64,000 nt of DNA from Methylobacterium sp. C25 (GTDB taxonomy: Bacteria > Pseudomonadota > Alphaproteobacteria > Rhizobiales > Beijerinckiaceae). Positions 26,636-35,278 of this stretch are shown here, piece by piece (within the stretch, counting starts at the first letter, position 1; the number at the start of each line of letters is the position of its first letter). The notes under the pieces were generated by a model. That model was not told the DNA's origin. It saw nothing but the letters and a program-made list of their open reading frames with translations, and ran no database searches. The DNA lies in assembly GCF_021352225.1 (NCBI RefSeq), contig NZ_JAAUVI010000001.1, forward strand, positions 654,191 through 718,190, given 5' to 3'. The translations under genes and the position numbers were made by a program.

Positions 26636-29149
26636 ATGGGGCTTGAACGGGCGGCGCGCAGCCTGACGCGCGCCGGCGCTCTGTGTGTGGTCTTTGCCTG
26701 GGCGCCGTGCACGGCGACCGCGCAAGACACCGTGGCGCCGGCCGGTCCGCTGATGCACGCCATGCCGGCGCATAGTGCCACCGTTCTCGCCGTTCTCGTC
26801 GGACTGACGGCCTTCGCGACCATCCTCTCACTGCTCTACCTGCGCGAGCGCTCCGGCTGGAACCGCCGCGAGCGCGCCCTCCAGAGCGCGCTCATTGCCC
26901 TGCAGGGCGCCGACGACCGGGCAGAGTTGCTGCTCAACGCCGACAGCCAGGTCATCATCGCCTGGGCAGGTCGCAGCGAGCCAACCATCGAAGGCGATCC
27001 GAGCTTTGCGCTGGACGGCACGCATCTCGGTGCCGTGGCGCAGGCCCATTCCGCGAGCCGGCGCATCCTCGCCTTCAACACGTGGCTCCTGCAATCCGAC
27101 GCGGCCGCGCTGGAGGCCGAGATCGAGACGCTGTGCCGGCGCGGCACCGGCTTTCGTCGGACCCTGCGCACGCAATCGGGTCGCTTCGTCGAGGCGCATG
27201 GTCAGGCGGTGAGTGGCCGTGCGCTCCTGCGGCTGCGCGAGACCACCGGCGAGCACCGGGCGCTGATCGAGGCCCGTGCCAGCATCAGCGCTGCCGCGGA
27301 CGAGATCCTCGCCCTGCACAGCCTGCTCGACGCGATCCCACAGCCGGTCTGGCATCGCGACCGCGCCGGCGCGCTGGCTTTCGTCAACACCGCCTATGTC
27401 TCGGCAGTCGAGGGCGGCAGCCGCGAGGCGGTGCTGCAGGCCGCCACCGAACTGCTCGACCGCAGCGCCCGAGAGAGGGTCGCGCGCGAGGAGACTGGGC
27501 TCGAAGGCGCCTCGCAGGCCCTGCGGTTATCCGCCGTCGTCGCGGGAGCGCGTCGTATCCTCGACGTCAGCGAGAGCACTGCCGAGGATGGCCGCGTTGG
27601 TATCGCCGTCGACGTGACCGACCTAGAGAGTGTGAAGGCCGACCACCAGCGCCAGATGGCGGCGCATGTCCGCACCCTGGACCGGCTGCCGACGGCGGTG
27701 GCGATGTTCGATCAGGCCCAGCGGCTGATCTTCCACAACGCGGCCTACCAGAAGCTCTGGGACCTCGATCCGGCCTTCCTCGACGGCCGACCGCTCGATG
27801 GCGAGATCCTCGATCGCCTTCGCGTGATGCGAAAGCTGCCGGAGCAGGCCGATTTCCGGAGCTGGAAGGCCGAAGTTCTCGGCGCCTACCGCGCCGTCGA
27901 GGCCACCGAAGGCCCGTGGTATCTGCCCGACGGCCGCACGCTGAACGTCATCGCCGATCCGAACCCGCAGGGCGGCCTGACCTACCTGTTCCAGGACGTC
28001 TCCGAGAACCTGATGCTCGAATCCCGCTACTCGGCGGCGATGAAAGAGCAGGCCGAGACCCTCGACACACTCAAGGAGCCGGTGGCCCTGTTCGGTGCCG
28101 ATGGTCGCCTCAGGATCGCGAACCAAGCCTTCCGGGCGGTCTGGCGTGTCAACGAAGCCTCCGTGCAGGAACATCCCCGAATCGATGCGGTGATCGCAGC
28201 TTGCCGCACGCTCTCGCCCGACCCCGAACCATGGATGGCGATCCGCGGCATCGTCACGGGCCTGAGCGAGACCCGCTCGGGCCTGTCGTGCCGTCTGGAG
28301 GTGCTGGACGGCTCGGTGCTCGACTGTACCGCCCAGCCTCTGCCGGCCGGAGCGACGCTGCTGACCTTCATCGACGTCACCGCCAGCGTGAACGTGGAAC
28401 GCGCGCTGACCGAGAAGAACGATGCGCTGGAGCGGGCAGCGCAGCTGCGCGACACCTTCGTCCACCACGTCTCCTACGAGCTGCGGTCTCCGCTGACCAA
28501 CATCATCGGCTTCACCGAACTCCTGGGCGACGAGACCGTCGGGCCGCTGAACGGCCGCCAGCGCGAATATGCCGATCATATCCGGGGCTCGTCCTCGGCG
28601 CTGCTCGCCATCATCAACGACATCCTCGACCTCGCATCGATCGACGCGCACTCGCTGGCACTCCAGCGCGAAACGGTGGACGTGCGCTCGACGATCGAGG
28701 CGGCGGCGCGGGGTGTCGAGGACCGGCTCAAGGAATCGAACGTCGCCCTCGATCTCGACGTGCCGGGCAATGTCGGCAGCTTCCCGGCAGATGCCAAGCG
28801 GGTGCGCCAGATCCTGTTCAACCTGCTCTCCAACGCGGTGGGCTTCTCGCGCGCCGGCCAGCGGGTACAGGTCGAGGCGCGACGCACCTCCGACGAGCTG
28901 GTGCTCAAGGTGATCGACCAGGGCCGCGGCATCCCGGCCGACGTGATCGCTCGGGTGTTCGACCGGTTCGAGAGCCACACGCTGGGCACCAAGCACCGCG
29001 GCGTCGGCCTTGGACTCTCGATCGTGCGCTCCTTCGTCGAGCTGCATGGCGGCCGTGTCGCCATCGAGTCGACGCTGGGGGCCGGCACTTGCGTCACCTG
29101 CGTCTTCCCCTTGGAGACACCGGAGGGCAACCGCAACGCTGCGGAATAG
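26636..29149 (+). CDS. divL: DivL-type PAS sensor kinase with tyrosine in the H-box
   Basis: Membrane-anchored histidine-kinase-like protein of 837 residues. N-terminal signal/TM segments (about 8-30 and 48-70) precede several PAS-type domains (about 210-590), a dimerisation helix and an ATPase domain (NLLSNAV, DQGRGIP, GVGLGLSIVRSFVELHGG). The H-box reads FVHHVSYELRSPLTNIIGF: Tyr614 stands where kinases carry the phospho-accepting His. That is the hallmark of DivL, which in Caulobacter acts with DivK and CckA to control CtrA and the cell cycle. The order ahcY-divL-tsaE supports this. I chose ATG 26636; the frame is open from 26573 but that extension precedes the signal segment. Confidence 0.82.
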   Translation: MGLERAARSLTRAGALCVVFAWAPCTATAQDTVAPAGPLMHAMPAHSATVLAVLVGLTAFATILSLLYLRERSGWNRRERALQSALIALQGADDRAELLLNADSQVIIAWAGRSEPTIEGDPSFALDGTHLGAVAQAHSASRRILAFNTWLLQSDAAALEAEIETLCRRGTGFRRTLRTQSGRFVEAHGQAVSGRALLRLRETTGEHRALIEARASISAAADEILALHSLLDAIPQPVWHRDRAGALAFVNTAYVSAVEGGSREAVLQAATELLDRSARERVAREETGLEGASQALRLSAVVAGARRILDVSESTAEDGRVGIAVDVTDLESVKADHQRQMAAHVRTLDRLPTAVAMFDQAQRLIFHNAAYQKLWDLDPAFLDGRPLDGEILDRLRVMRKLPEQADFRSWKAEVLGAYRAVEATEGPWYLPDGRTLNVIADPNPQGGLTYLFQDVSENLMLESRYSAAMKEQAETLDTLKEPVALFGADGRLRIANQAFRAVWRVNEASVQEHPRIDAVIAACRTLSPDPEPWMAIRGIVTGLSETRSGLSCRLEVLDGSVLDCTAQPLPAGATLLTFIDVTASVNVERALTEKNDALERAAQLRDTFVHHVSYELRSPLTNIIGFTELLGDETVGPLNGRQREYADHIRGSSSALLAIINDILDLASIDAHSLALQRETVDVRSTIEAAARGVEDRLKESNVALDLDVPGNVGSFPADAKRVRQILFNLLSNAVGFSRAGQRVQVEARRTSDELVLKVIDQGRGIPADVIARVFDRFESHTLGTKHRGVGLGLSIVRSFVELHGGRVAIESTLGAGTCVTCVFPLETPEGNRNAAE

Positions 29150-29256
29150 GGCCGAAGGCTCCCGGAACAAAGCTGTTTTGGTCTAAGGTTGCACCCGGAC
29201 ACGTTGACCTTCGCGCATGGCCGATCCACGCGGGGGACCGGGCGGAGGAGAATGCG

Positions 29257-30849
29257 GTGAACGAGGATCGGGACAGCCGGCACGCGGCGGAGACCACGAC
29301 GGAGGCGCTGAAGCCCTGGGAGATCGTGCTGCCCGAAGAGGGCGCCACCGAGGATCTCGGGGCCTTCCTCGCCGGCATGCTCGTGCCGGGCGACCTCGTG
29401 GCGCTGTCCGGCGGCCTCGGCGGCGGCAAGACCGTGCTCGCACGCGCCATGATCCGCGAGCTGACGCGCGACTACGACCTCGAGGTGCCGAGCCCGACCT
29501 TCACGCTGATCCAGCCTTACGAGGCCAAACCCCGCGGGGACCAGCCGGGCGCGCCGATCGTCCATGCCGACCTGTACCGGCTGCGCGGGCCGGACGAGTT
29601 GATCGAGCTCGGGTTCGACGAGATCACCGACGGGGCGATCACCCTGGTCGAGTGGCCAGAGCGGATGGAGCCGCGCGCCACGCCGATTCTCACGGTGGAA
29701 CTGTCGCTCAGGCCGGAATTCGGCGAGGGCGCGCGTTTCGTGCGAATCGACGGGCTCAACGGCATGCGCGCCCGGCTCGACCGTGCCCGCGCGATCCGCG
29801 CGTTGCTCGGCCGCAGTGGGTGGGACGAAGCCGGACGCCAGTTCATGCAGGGTGACGCCTCGGCCCGCGCCTACGAGCGGCTGGTGAAGCCGGACGGCAC
29901 GACCGCCGTGCTGATGATCGCCCCCGCCCGTCCAGACGGGCCTCCGGTGCGCGACGGCAAGCCCTACAGCGCCATCGTGAAGCTCGCCGAGAACGTCGAC
30001 GCCTTCGTCGCCATGGATCGCGGACTGCGCGCGCTCGGCTTCTCGGCCCCGAAGATCTACGCGGAGGATCGCGAACAGGGCCTGCTGATCATAGAAGACC
30101 TCGGCCGCGAGCCGGTCGTCGAAAACGGCGCGCCGCGGCCCGAGCGCTACTCGGAGGCCGTGCGGCTGCTCGCCCGGCTCCACGCCACGGACCTGCCGCC
30201 CGTGCTGCCCGTGGCGGACGGCATCGAGCACCATCTGCCGCCCTACGATCTCCAGGCGATGCTGTTCGAAGCCGAGCTGATGCCCGAATGGTACACGGCC
30301 CATAAGGGCAGCTCCCTCGACGACGCTGCCCGGAGCGAGTTCCTCGCCCTCTGGACGGACGCGCTGAAGGATCTTCTGGCCGAGCCGCCCACCTGGACGC
30401 TTCGCGATTACCACTCACCGAACTTGATCTGGCTCGCGGAACGCGACGGGCTGGAGCGGGTCGGCGTGATCGACTTCCAGGACGCCGTGCTCGGTCATCC
30501 GGCCTACGATCTCGCCTCGCTGCTACAGGATGCCCGCGTCGACGCCAGTGCCGATTTCGAACTGCGCCTGCTCGGCCTCTACATCCGCGAGCGCCGTGCC
30601 CGCGACCAGAACTTCGACATGCAGGCCTTCGCCCGCGCCTACGCGGTGCTGGCTGCGCAGCGCGCCACGAAGATCCTCGGCATCTTCGCCCGGCTGAACA
30701 AGCGCGACGGAAAGCCGGGCTACCTCGCCCACCTGCCGCGGATCGAGGGCTACCTCGCCCGCAACCTCGCCCATCCGGCGCTCGAAAGCCTGCGCACCTG
30801 GCACGCGAGGCACCTGCCGGACCTCGTCGCGATGCCGGCCGGCGACTGA
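29257..30849 (+). CDS. tsaE: Fusion of TsaE ATPase and AmgK-like MurNAc/GlcNAc kinase
   Basis: Bifunctional protein of 530 residues. Residues about 20-165 are TsaE, the ATPase of threonylcarbamoyl-adenosine (t6A37) tRNA synthesis, with P-loop GGLGGGKT and SPTFTLIQPY...HADLYRL. Residues about 190-520 are an aminoglycoside-phosphotransferase-fold kinase (LIIEDLG, TLRDYHSPNLIWL, GVIDFQDAVLGHPAYDL), the AmgK type that phosphorylates the anomeric hydroxyl of MurNAc during wall recycling. The murU gene two positions downstream supports this. I chose GTG 29257 because GGAGGAG is 7-13 bases upstream; the very long open frame before it is a shadow of divL. Confidence 0.88.
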   Translation: MNEDRDSRHAAETTTEALKPWEIVLPEEGATEDLGAFLAGMLVPGDLVALSGGLGGGKTVLARAMIRELTRDYDLEVPSPTFTLIQPYEAKPRGDQPGAPIVHADLYRLRGPDELIELGFDEITDGAITLVEWPERMEPRATPILTVELSLRPEFGEGARFVRIDGLNGMRARLDRARAIRALLGRSGWDEAGRQFMQGDASARAYERLVKPDGTTAVLMIAPARPDGPPVRDGKPYSAIVKLAENVDAFVAMDRGLRALGFSAPKIYAEDREQGLLIIEDLGREPVVENGAPRPERYSEAVRLLARLHATDLPPVLPVADGIEHHLPPYDLQAMLFEAELMPEWYTAHKGSSLDDAARSEFLALWTDALKDLLAEPPTWTLRDYHSPNLIWLAERDGLERVGVIDFQDAVLGHPAYDLASLLQDARVDASADFELRLLGLYIRERRARDQNFDMQAFARAYAVLAAQRATKILGIFARLNKRDGKPGYLAHLPRIEGYLARNLAHPALESLRTWHARHLPDLVAMPAGD

Positions 30850-30865
30850 GCCCATCAGAGCCGTC

Positions 30866-31291
30866 ATGCAGCCGCGCCTGACCCTGATCACCCTCGGCAC
30901 GGACGATCTGCCCCGCGCGATCCGGTTCTACGAGGCACTCGGCTGGTCGCGCTCGGTGAAGGAGGCCGAAGGCGTCGCCTTCTTCCAGCTCGGCGGCCTC
31001 GCGCTCTCGCTCTACCCCCGCGAACACCTCGCGCGGGATGCCGGCCTGCCCGTGGAGGGCAGCGGCTTTCGCGGCTTCTCGCTCGCCTACAACACGGCGA
31101 GTCGAGAGGAGACCGATGCGGTCCTCGCCAAGTCCGTCGAAGCGGGAGCGACGCTGGTGAAGGCCGGGCACGACGTATTCTGGGGCGGCTATATCGGCTA
31201 CTTCGCCGATCCCGACGGCTTCCTCTGGGAGGTTGCCTGGAATCCGGACTTCACCCTGTTGCCCGACGGCAGCATGCGGCTCCCGGACTAA
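30866..31291 (+). CDS. VOC/glyoxalase-superfamily protein
   Basis: Small cytoplasmic protein of 141 residues with the paired beta-alpha-beta-beta-beta modules of the vicinal oxygen chelate fold: LTLITLGTDDLPRAIRFYEALGW at the N terminus and FWGGYIGYFADPDGFLWEVAWNP near the C terminus. These proteins bind a metal and act in glyoxal detoxification, ring cleavage or antibiotic resistance, and the substrate cannot be told. It sits 16 bases after the tsaE-amgK stop and before murU, so it shares that transcript. Confidence 0.83.
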   Translation: MQPRLTLITLGTDDLPRAIRFYEALGWSRSVKEAEGVAFFQLGGLALSLYPREHLARDAGLPVEGSGFRGFSLAYNTASREETDAVLAKSVEAGATLVKAGHDVFWGGYIGYFADPDGFLWEVAWNPDFTLLPDGSMRLPD

Positions 31292-31384
31292 ACGATCGCC
31301 GCCATCTTCGCTTGACGCGGGAAGCGCCGTGAACAGGATGCCGCGGCACGGCCTGTGCCTGTGCCTTCGAGAGAGCCGGCCGGT

Positions 31385-32131
31385 ATGAGCGACGCCCCCC
31401 AACAGCCCGCGATCTCGCGCGCCTTCGTCCTCGCGGCCGGTCTCGGCAAGCGGATGCGCCCGATTACCGCGACGGTGCCCAAGCCCCTCGTCGAGGTCGC
31501 CGGCAAGGCGTTGATCGACCATGCGCTCGACCGGGCTGCGGAAGGCGGCATCCGCGAGGCCGTCGTCAACATCCACTGGCTCGCCGACCAGATGGAGGGC
31601 CATCTCGGCCGCCGCACCGAGGCTCCGTCCATCACCATATCCGACGAGCGCGACGCGCTGCTCGAGACGGGCGGCGGCGTGAAGAAGGCGCTCGCCCATT
31701 TCGGCGAGGAGCCCTTCGTGATCTTCAACTCCGACTCGTTCTGGCTGGAAGGCCCTCGGCCCAACCTGTCCCGTCTCATCGAGACCTGGGACCCGGACGC
31801 GATGGACATCCTGCTCCTCGTCGCCCCCACCGCGACGAGCCTCGGCTATGAGGGCGCCGGCGACTTTTTCATGGACCCCGACAGTCGCTTGTCCTGGCGC
31901 GGTGAGCGCGAGGTGGCGCCTTTCATCTATGCGGGCGTCGCGATCGTGAAGCCCGAACTCTTCGCGGATACGCCGGACGGCTCGTTCTCCCTCACTCTGC
32001 TGTTCGGCCGCGCCATCGAGCGCCAGCGCCTCTACGGCCTTCGCCTTGACGGCCAATGGCTCCATGTCGGCACGCCGGAAGCCATTGCCGCCGCCGAGGC
32101 ACGGGTGAAAGAGAGCGCGACGGCGCCGTAG
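31385..32131 (+). CDS. murU: MurNAc-1-phosphate uridylyltransferase (MurU-like)
   Basis: Nucleotidyltransferase of 248 residues. AFVLAAGLGKRMRPITATVPKPLVEVAGK is the sugar-phosphate nucleotidyltransferase signature, followed by ALLETGGGVKKAL, FVIFNSDSFW (metal-binding Asp) and the C-terminal WLHVGTPEAI. Coming after an AmgK-type kinase, it most likely makes UDP-MurNAc from MurNAc-1-phosphate, a recycling path that bypasses MurA and confers fosfomycin tolerance in other bacteria. I chose ATG 31385, which begins immediately before the nucleotide-binding loop; the frame is open from 31355. A general hexose-1-phosphate role is the alternative. Confidence 0.85.
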   Translation: MSDAPQQPAISRAFVLAAGLGKRMRPITATVPKPLVEVAGKALIDHALDRAAEGGIREAVVNIHWLADQMEGHLGRRTEAPSITISDERDALLETGGGVKKALAHFGEEPFVIFNSDSFWLEGPRPNLSRLIETWDPDAMDILLLVAPTATSLGYEGAGDFFMDPDSRLSWRGEREVAPFIYAGVAIVKPELFADTPDGSFSLTLLFGRAIERQRLYGLRLDGQWLHVGTPEAIAAAEARVKESATAP

Positions 32132-32167
32132 GGCATCGAACGGCGGTCGGTGCTAGAAGACGCGCGC

Positions 32168-35100
32168 ATGCCCGCGTCTCACATCTTCACGATCCCGCCC
32201 GGCGTCCCGTTCCTGCCGACACTGGCGGAGGCGTTGGTCTCCGGGCAGCTCGTGGGCGATGTCGGGGCCGATCCCTTCGCGCTCGGTACGGTCACCCTCT
32301 ATCTGCCGACGCGGCGCGCCGTGCCGGCCTTGTCGGCGATCCTGTCGGAGAAGCTCGGGCAGGCGGCCCTGCTGCCGCGGATGATCCCGCTCGGCGAGGC
32401 CGACGAAGCGGAGCTCGATCTCGCGGCGAGCCCGCAGCTCGAGACTGCCGCTCAGGCGCTGAACCCAGCGATGCCGCCGCTGGAGCGCCGGCTGATCCTG
32501 TCACGGCTAGTGCAGAGCTGGTCGAGTTCGATCGACCGCAACCTGCTGCCGATCAGCGACGACGTCCCCTTCCTAGTGCCCTCGTCTCCGGCCGACTCCC
32601 TCTGCCTCGCCGCGGATCTGGAACGGCTGATGGATGCGATCACCGTCGAGGGCCTGCCGTGGAAGGAGATCGGCGCTGCGGTCGAGGAAGAGCATTCGCG
32701 CTATTTCGGCCTGACCCTCGACTTCCTGCGGATCGCAGCCGAGCATTGGCCGCAAATCCTCGCAGAGCGCGGATTGAGCGACCCCGTTGCCCGCTCGCGT
32801 CTGATGGTACTGGCCGAAGCCGAGCGGCTGCGCCGCGAGAGACCGTCCGATCCGGTCATCGTCGCCGGCTCGACGGGCTCGGTCCCAGCCACCGCCAAGC
32901 TCATCGCGGCGATCGCCTCGCTCCCCCGCGGCGCCGTGGTGCTGCCTGGCCTCGACCAGAGCCTCGACGCAGAGGGCTGGGACGCGATTGAGACGGACGA
33001 GGACATCGCACACAGCCATCCGCAAGCCATCCTTCATCGGCTGCTCGGGCCGGGCTGTCTCGATGTCGACCGCGCGGACGTCGTCTCCCTCGGCGCGCCA
33101 TCGCCCGCCGCGGAGGCTCGGCAGATGGCGCTGTCCCAGGCGCTGCGTCCGGCAGAGACCACCGACGCCTGGGCGGAGATCGACACCGACGTGCGCATCG
33201 CCACCGCGGGCCGAGGCCTCGACGGCATCGCCGTGGTCGAGACCTTGGACGAGCGTGAGGAAGCCCTGGTGATCGCGCTGGCGATGCGCGAGACGCTGGA
33301 AACGCCCGGTGCCACGGCAGCCCTCGTCACGCCGGACCGTATGCTGGCGATGCGCGTTTCGGCAGAGCTGGCCCGCTGGCGCATCACAGCGGAGGATTCA
33401 GCCGGCGCGAGCCTCGCCCGCGCACCGGCCGGACGTTTCGCCCGACTCGTCGCCGAACTCGCCGTGGCCGTCGAGCCGGCACGGGTCATCGCATTGCTGT
33501 CGCATCCCTTCACCCGCCTTGGGCTGACGCGCGGGGACGTGGTGCGCGGGGCGGCCGCCTTGGAGATCGGGACATTGCGCGGGCCGGCCCCACGTCCGGG
33601 TTTCGTAGGCCTTCGCGAAGCGATCGGCGCGGCAAGATCGGGAATCGGCCGCGTGCCGCGCGCGCGTCGGCGGCTGAAAGCCATCGACTGGGATCTGGCC
33701 GAGACGCTCATCGAGCGTCTCGACGCAGCTTTCGCAGGCTTTGCCGGTGCCAGCGATGACGCCTGCAATCTCGTCGGCATCGCAGAGCATCACCGCGCGA
33801 CCTGCGAGCGCTTGATGGACGTTGCGGCCGGCGACGCCTCCGGGGCGCCCGACGATCCCTCTCTCGATGCGCTCGACAGCCTGTTCGACGATCTCGGTTT
33901 CGCCACCACCGAGGAATTGGCCGGAAAGCTGCGCGACTATCCGGCTTTCTTCGCCGCCCTCGCCCAGGATCGCACCATCGTCGCGATGCCGGCGGCCGTG
34001 CATCCACGGCTGCGCATCCTCGGATTGCTCGAGGCGCGCCTCCTGAGCGTCGACCGCATCATCCTCGGCGGGCTCGACGAAGGTGTCTGGCCGATGCGGA
34101 CCAAGACCGACGCCTTTCTCAACCGGCCGATGCGTATCCGCGTCGGACTGAACCCGCCGGAGCGGCGTATCGGCCAAAGCGCGCACGATTTCGTGCAGGC
34201 GCTCGGCTGCCACGACGCCGTGATCACCCGAGCCGCCAAACGCGAGGGCACGCCGACGGTGCCCTCGCGCTTCCTGCAGCGATTGCGGGCCTTTTCGGGC
34301 GAGGAGGCCTGGCAGGTCTCGGTCAAAGCGGGCCAGCGCCTGCGCGATTACGCCGTCGCCATCGACAGCAGCGGCGATGGCCGCGCACCGCGCCTGACCC
34401 GGCCGGCGCCGAAGCCGGACCCGTCACTGTTTCCGCGCAGCCTCAGTGTCACCCGCATCGAGCGGCTGGTCCGCGACCCCTATTCGATCTTCGCGGAATA
34501 CGTGCTCGGCCTCGAAGCCCTCGACGATCTCGCCGTGCCGCCCGGTGCCAGCGAACGCGGCACCCTGGTTCACGACGTCATGGCGAAGTTCGTCGGGCTC
34601 TATCCCGATGCCATCGACGATCCGGACCGGGCCAAGGCGGATCTCGACCGGCTGGCCGAGGACGAGTTCGCCTGGATCAAACGCGACTATCCCGAACTAT
34701 ACGCCGAGTGGTTTCCGCGCTTCCAGCGCATGGCCGCGACCTTCCTGAACTGGGAACGCGCCCGCCGGCCCGAGCTAGCGCAGATCCGTCCTGAGATCGG
34801 GGGCAAGTGGACCATCCCGCTGGGCCAGGAAAGCTTCGCCCTGACCGGGCGCGCCGACCGCATCGAAGCGCGTCAGGACGGCACTTACTGCATCGTCGAC
34901 TTCAAGACGGGCGCGCCGCCGAGCAACAAGACGGTCTTTGCCGGCTTCTCGCCACAGCTCACGCTGGAGGCTGCCATGCTGATGCACGGCGCCTTCGATG
35001 GGATGAAGGCCACGACGACGCCGGACCTGCTCTACGTCCATGCTTCGGGCGGGCGCGACCCGTTCCGCCCCGTGCCGGTGAAGCCGCCGCAGGGAGAAGC

Positions 35101-35278
35101 GCGCACCGTGGACGCTATCGTCGACGAGCATGTCGCGCGGCTGCGCGGCCTGATCGCGCGGTTCATGACCGGCGAGGCCGCCTATGTCTCGCGGCCCTAC
35201 CCGCAATATGCCCGCGCCTACAACGAGTACGACCACCTCGCCCGCGTGCTGGAATGGTCGCTGGCCGGCGAGGAGTAA
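32168..35278 (+). CDS. addB: Double-strand break repair protein AddB
   Basis: Alphaproteobacterial AddB of 1036 residues, the partner of AddA in the helicase-nuclease that resects DNA ends for RecA. The N-terminal part (VTLYLPTRRAVPALSAIL) is the inactive helicase-like module; RIILGGLDEGVWPMRTKTDAFLNRPMR is a characteristic middle motif. The C-terminal PD-(D/E)xK nuclease has FALTGRADRIE...YCIVDFKTGAPPSNK and the following QLTLEA. I chose ATG 32168. It starts 37 bases after murU, in the operon that begins with tsaE-amgK. Its usual neighbour addA does not follow: the next gene is murJ on the opposite strand. Confidence 0.92.
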   Translation: MPASHIFTIPPGVPFLPTLAEALVSGQLVGDVGADPFALGTVTLYLPTRRAVPALSAILSEKLGQAALLPRMIPLGEADEAELDLAASPQLETAAQALNPAMPPLERRLILSRLVQSWSSSIDRNLLPISDDVPFLVPSSPADSLCLAADLERLMDAITVEGLPWKEIGAAVEEEHSRYFGLTLDFLRIAAEHWPQILAERGLSDPVARSRLMVLAEAERLRRERPSDPVIVAGSTGSVPATAKLIAAIASLPRGAVVLPGLDQSLDAEGWDAIETDEDIAHSHPQAILHRLLGPGCLDVDRADVVSLGAPSPAAEARQMALSQALRPAETTDAWAEIDTDVRIATAGRGLDGIAVVETLDEREEALVIALAMRETLETPGATAALVTPDRMLAMRVSAELARWRITAEDSAGASLARAPAGRFARLVAELAVAVEPARVIALLSHPFTRLGLTRGDVVRGAAALEIGTLRGPAPRPGFVGLREAIGAARSGIGRVPRARRRLKAIDWDLAETLIERLDAAFAGFAGASDDACNLVGIAEHHRATCERLMDVAAGDASGAPDDPSLDALDSLFDDLGFATTEELAGKLRDYPAFFAALAQDRTIVAMPAAVHPRLRILGLLEARLLSVDRIILGGLDEGVWPMRTKTDAFLNRPMRIRVGLNPPERRIGQSAHDFVQALGCHDAVITRAAKREGTPTVPSRFLQRLRAFSGEEAWQVSVKAGQRLRDYAVAIDSSGDGRAPRLTRPAPKPDPSLFPRSLSVTRIERLVRDPYSIFAEYVLGLEALDDLAVPPGASERGTLVHDVMAKFVGLYPDAIDDPDRAKADLDRLAEDEFAWIKRDYPELYAEWFPRFQRMAATFLNWERARRPELAQIRPEIGGKWTIPLGQESFALTGRADRIEARQDGTYCIVDFKTGAPPSNKTVFAGFSPQLTLEAAMLMHGAFDGMKATTTPDLLYVHASGGRDPFRPVPVKPPQGEARTVDAIVDEHVARLRGLIARFMTGEAAYVSRPYPQYARAYNEYDHLARVLEWSLAGEE

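Noticed and set aside
27082..29256. Very long open frame upstream of and in frame with tsaE-amgK
   Set aside because: It runs antiparallel in composition (Arg/Pro/Gly-rich), overlaps divL in another frame and contains no domain. The TsaE fold begins after GTG 29257, which has a good ribosome-binding site.
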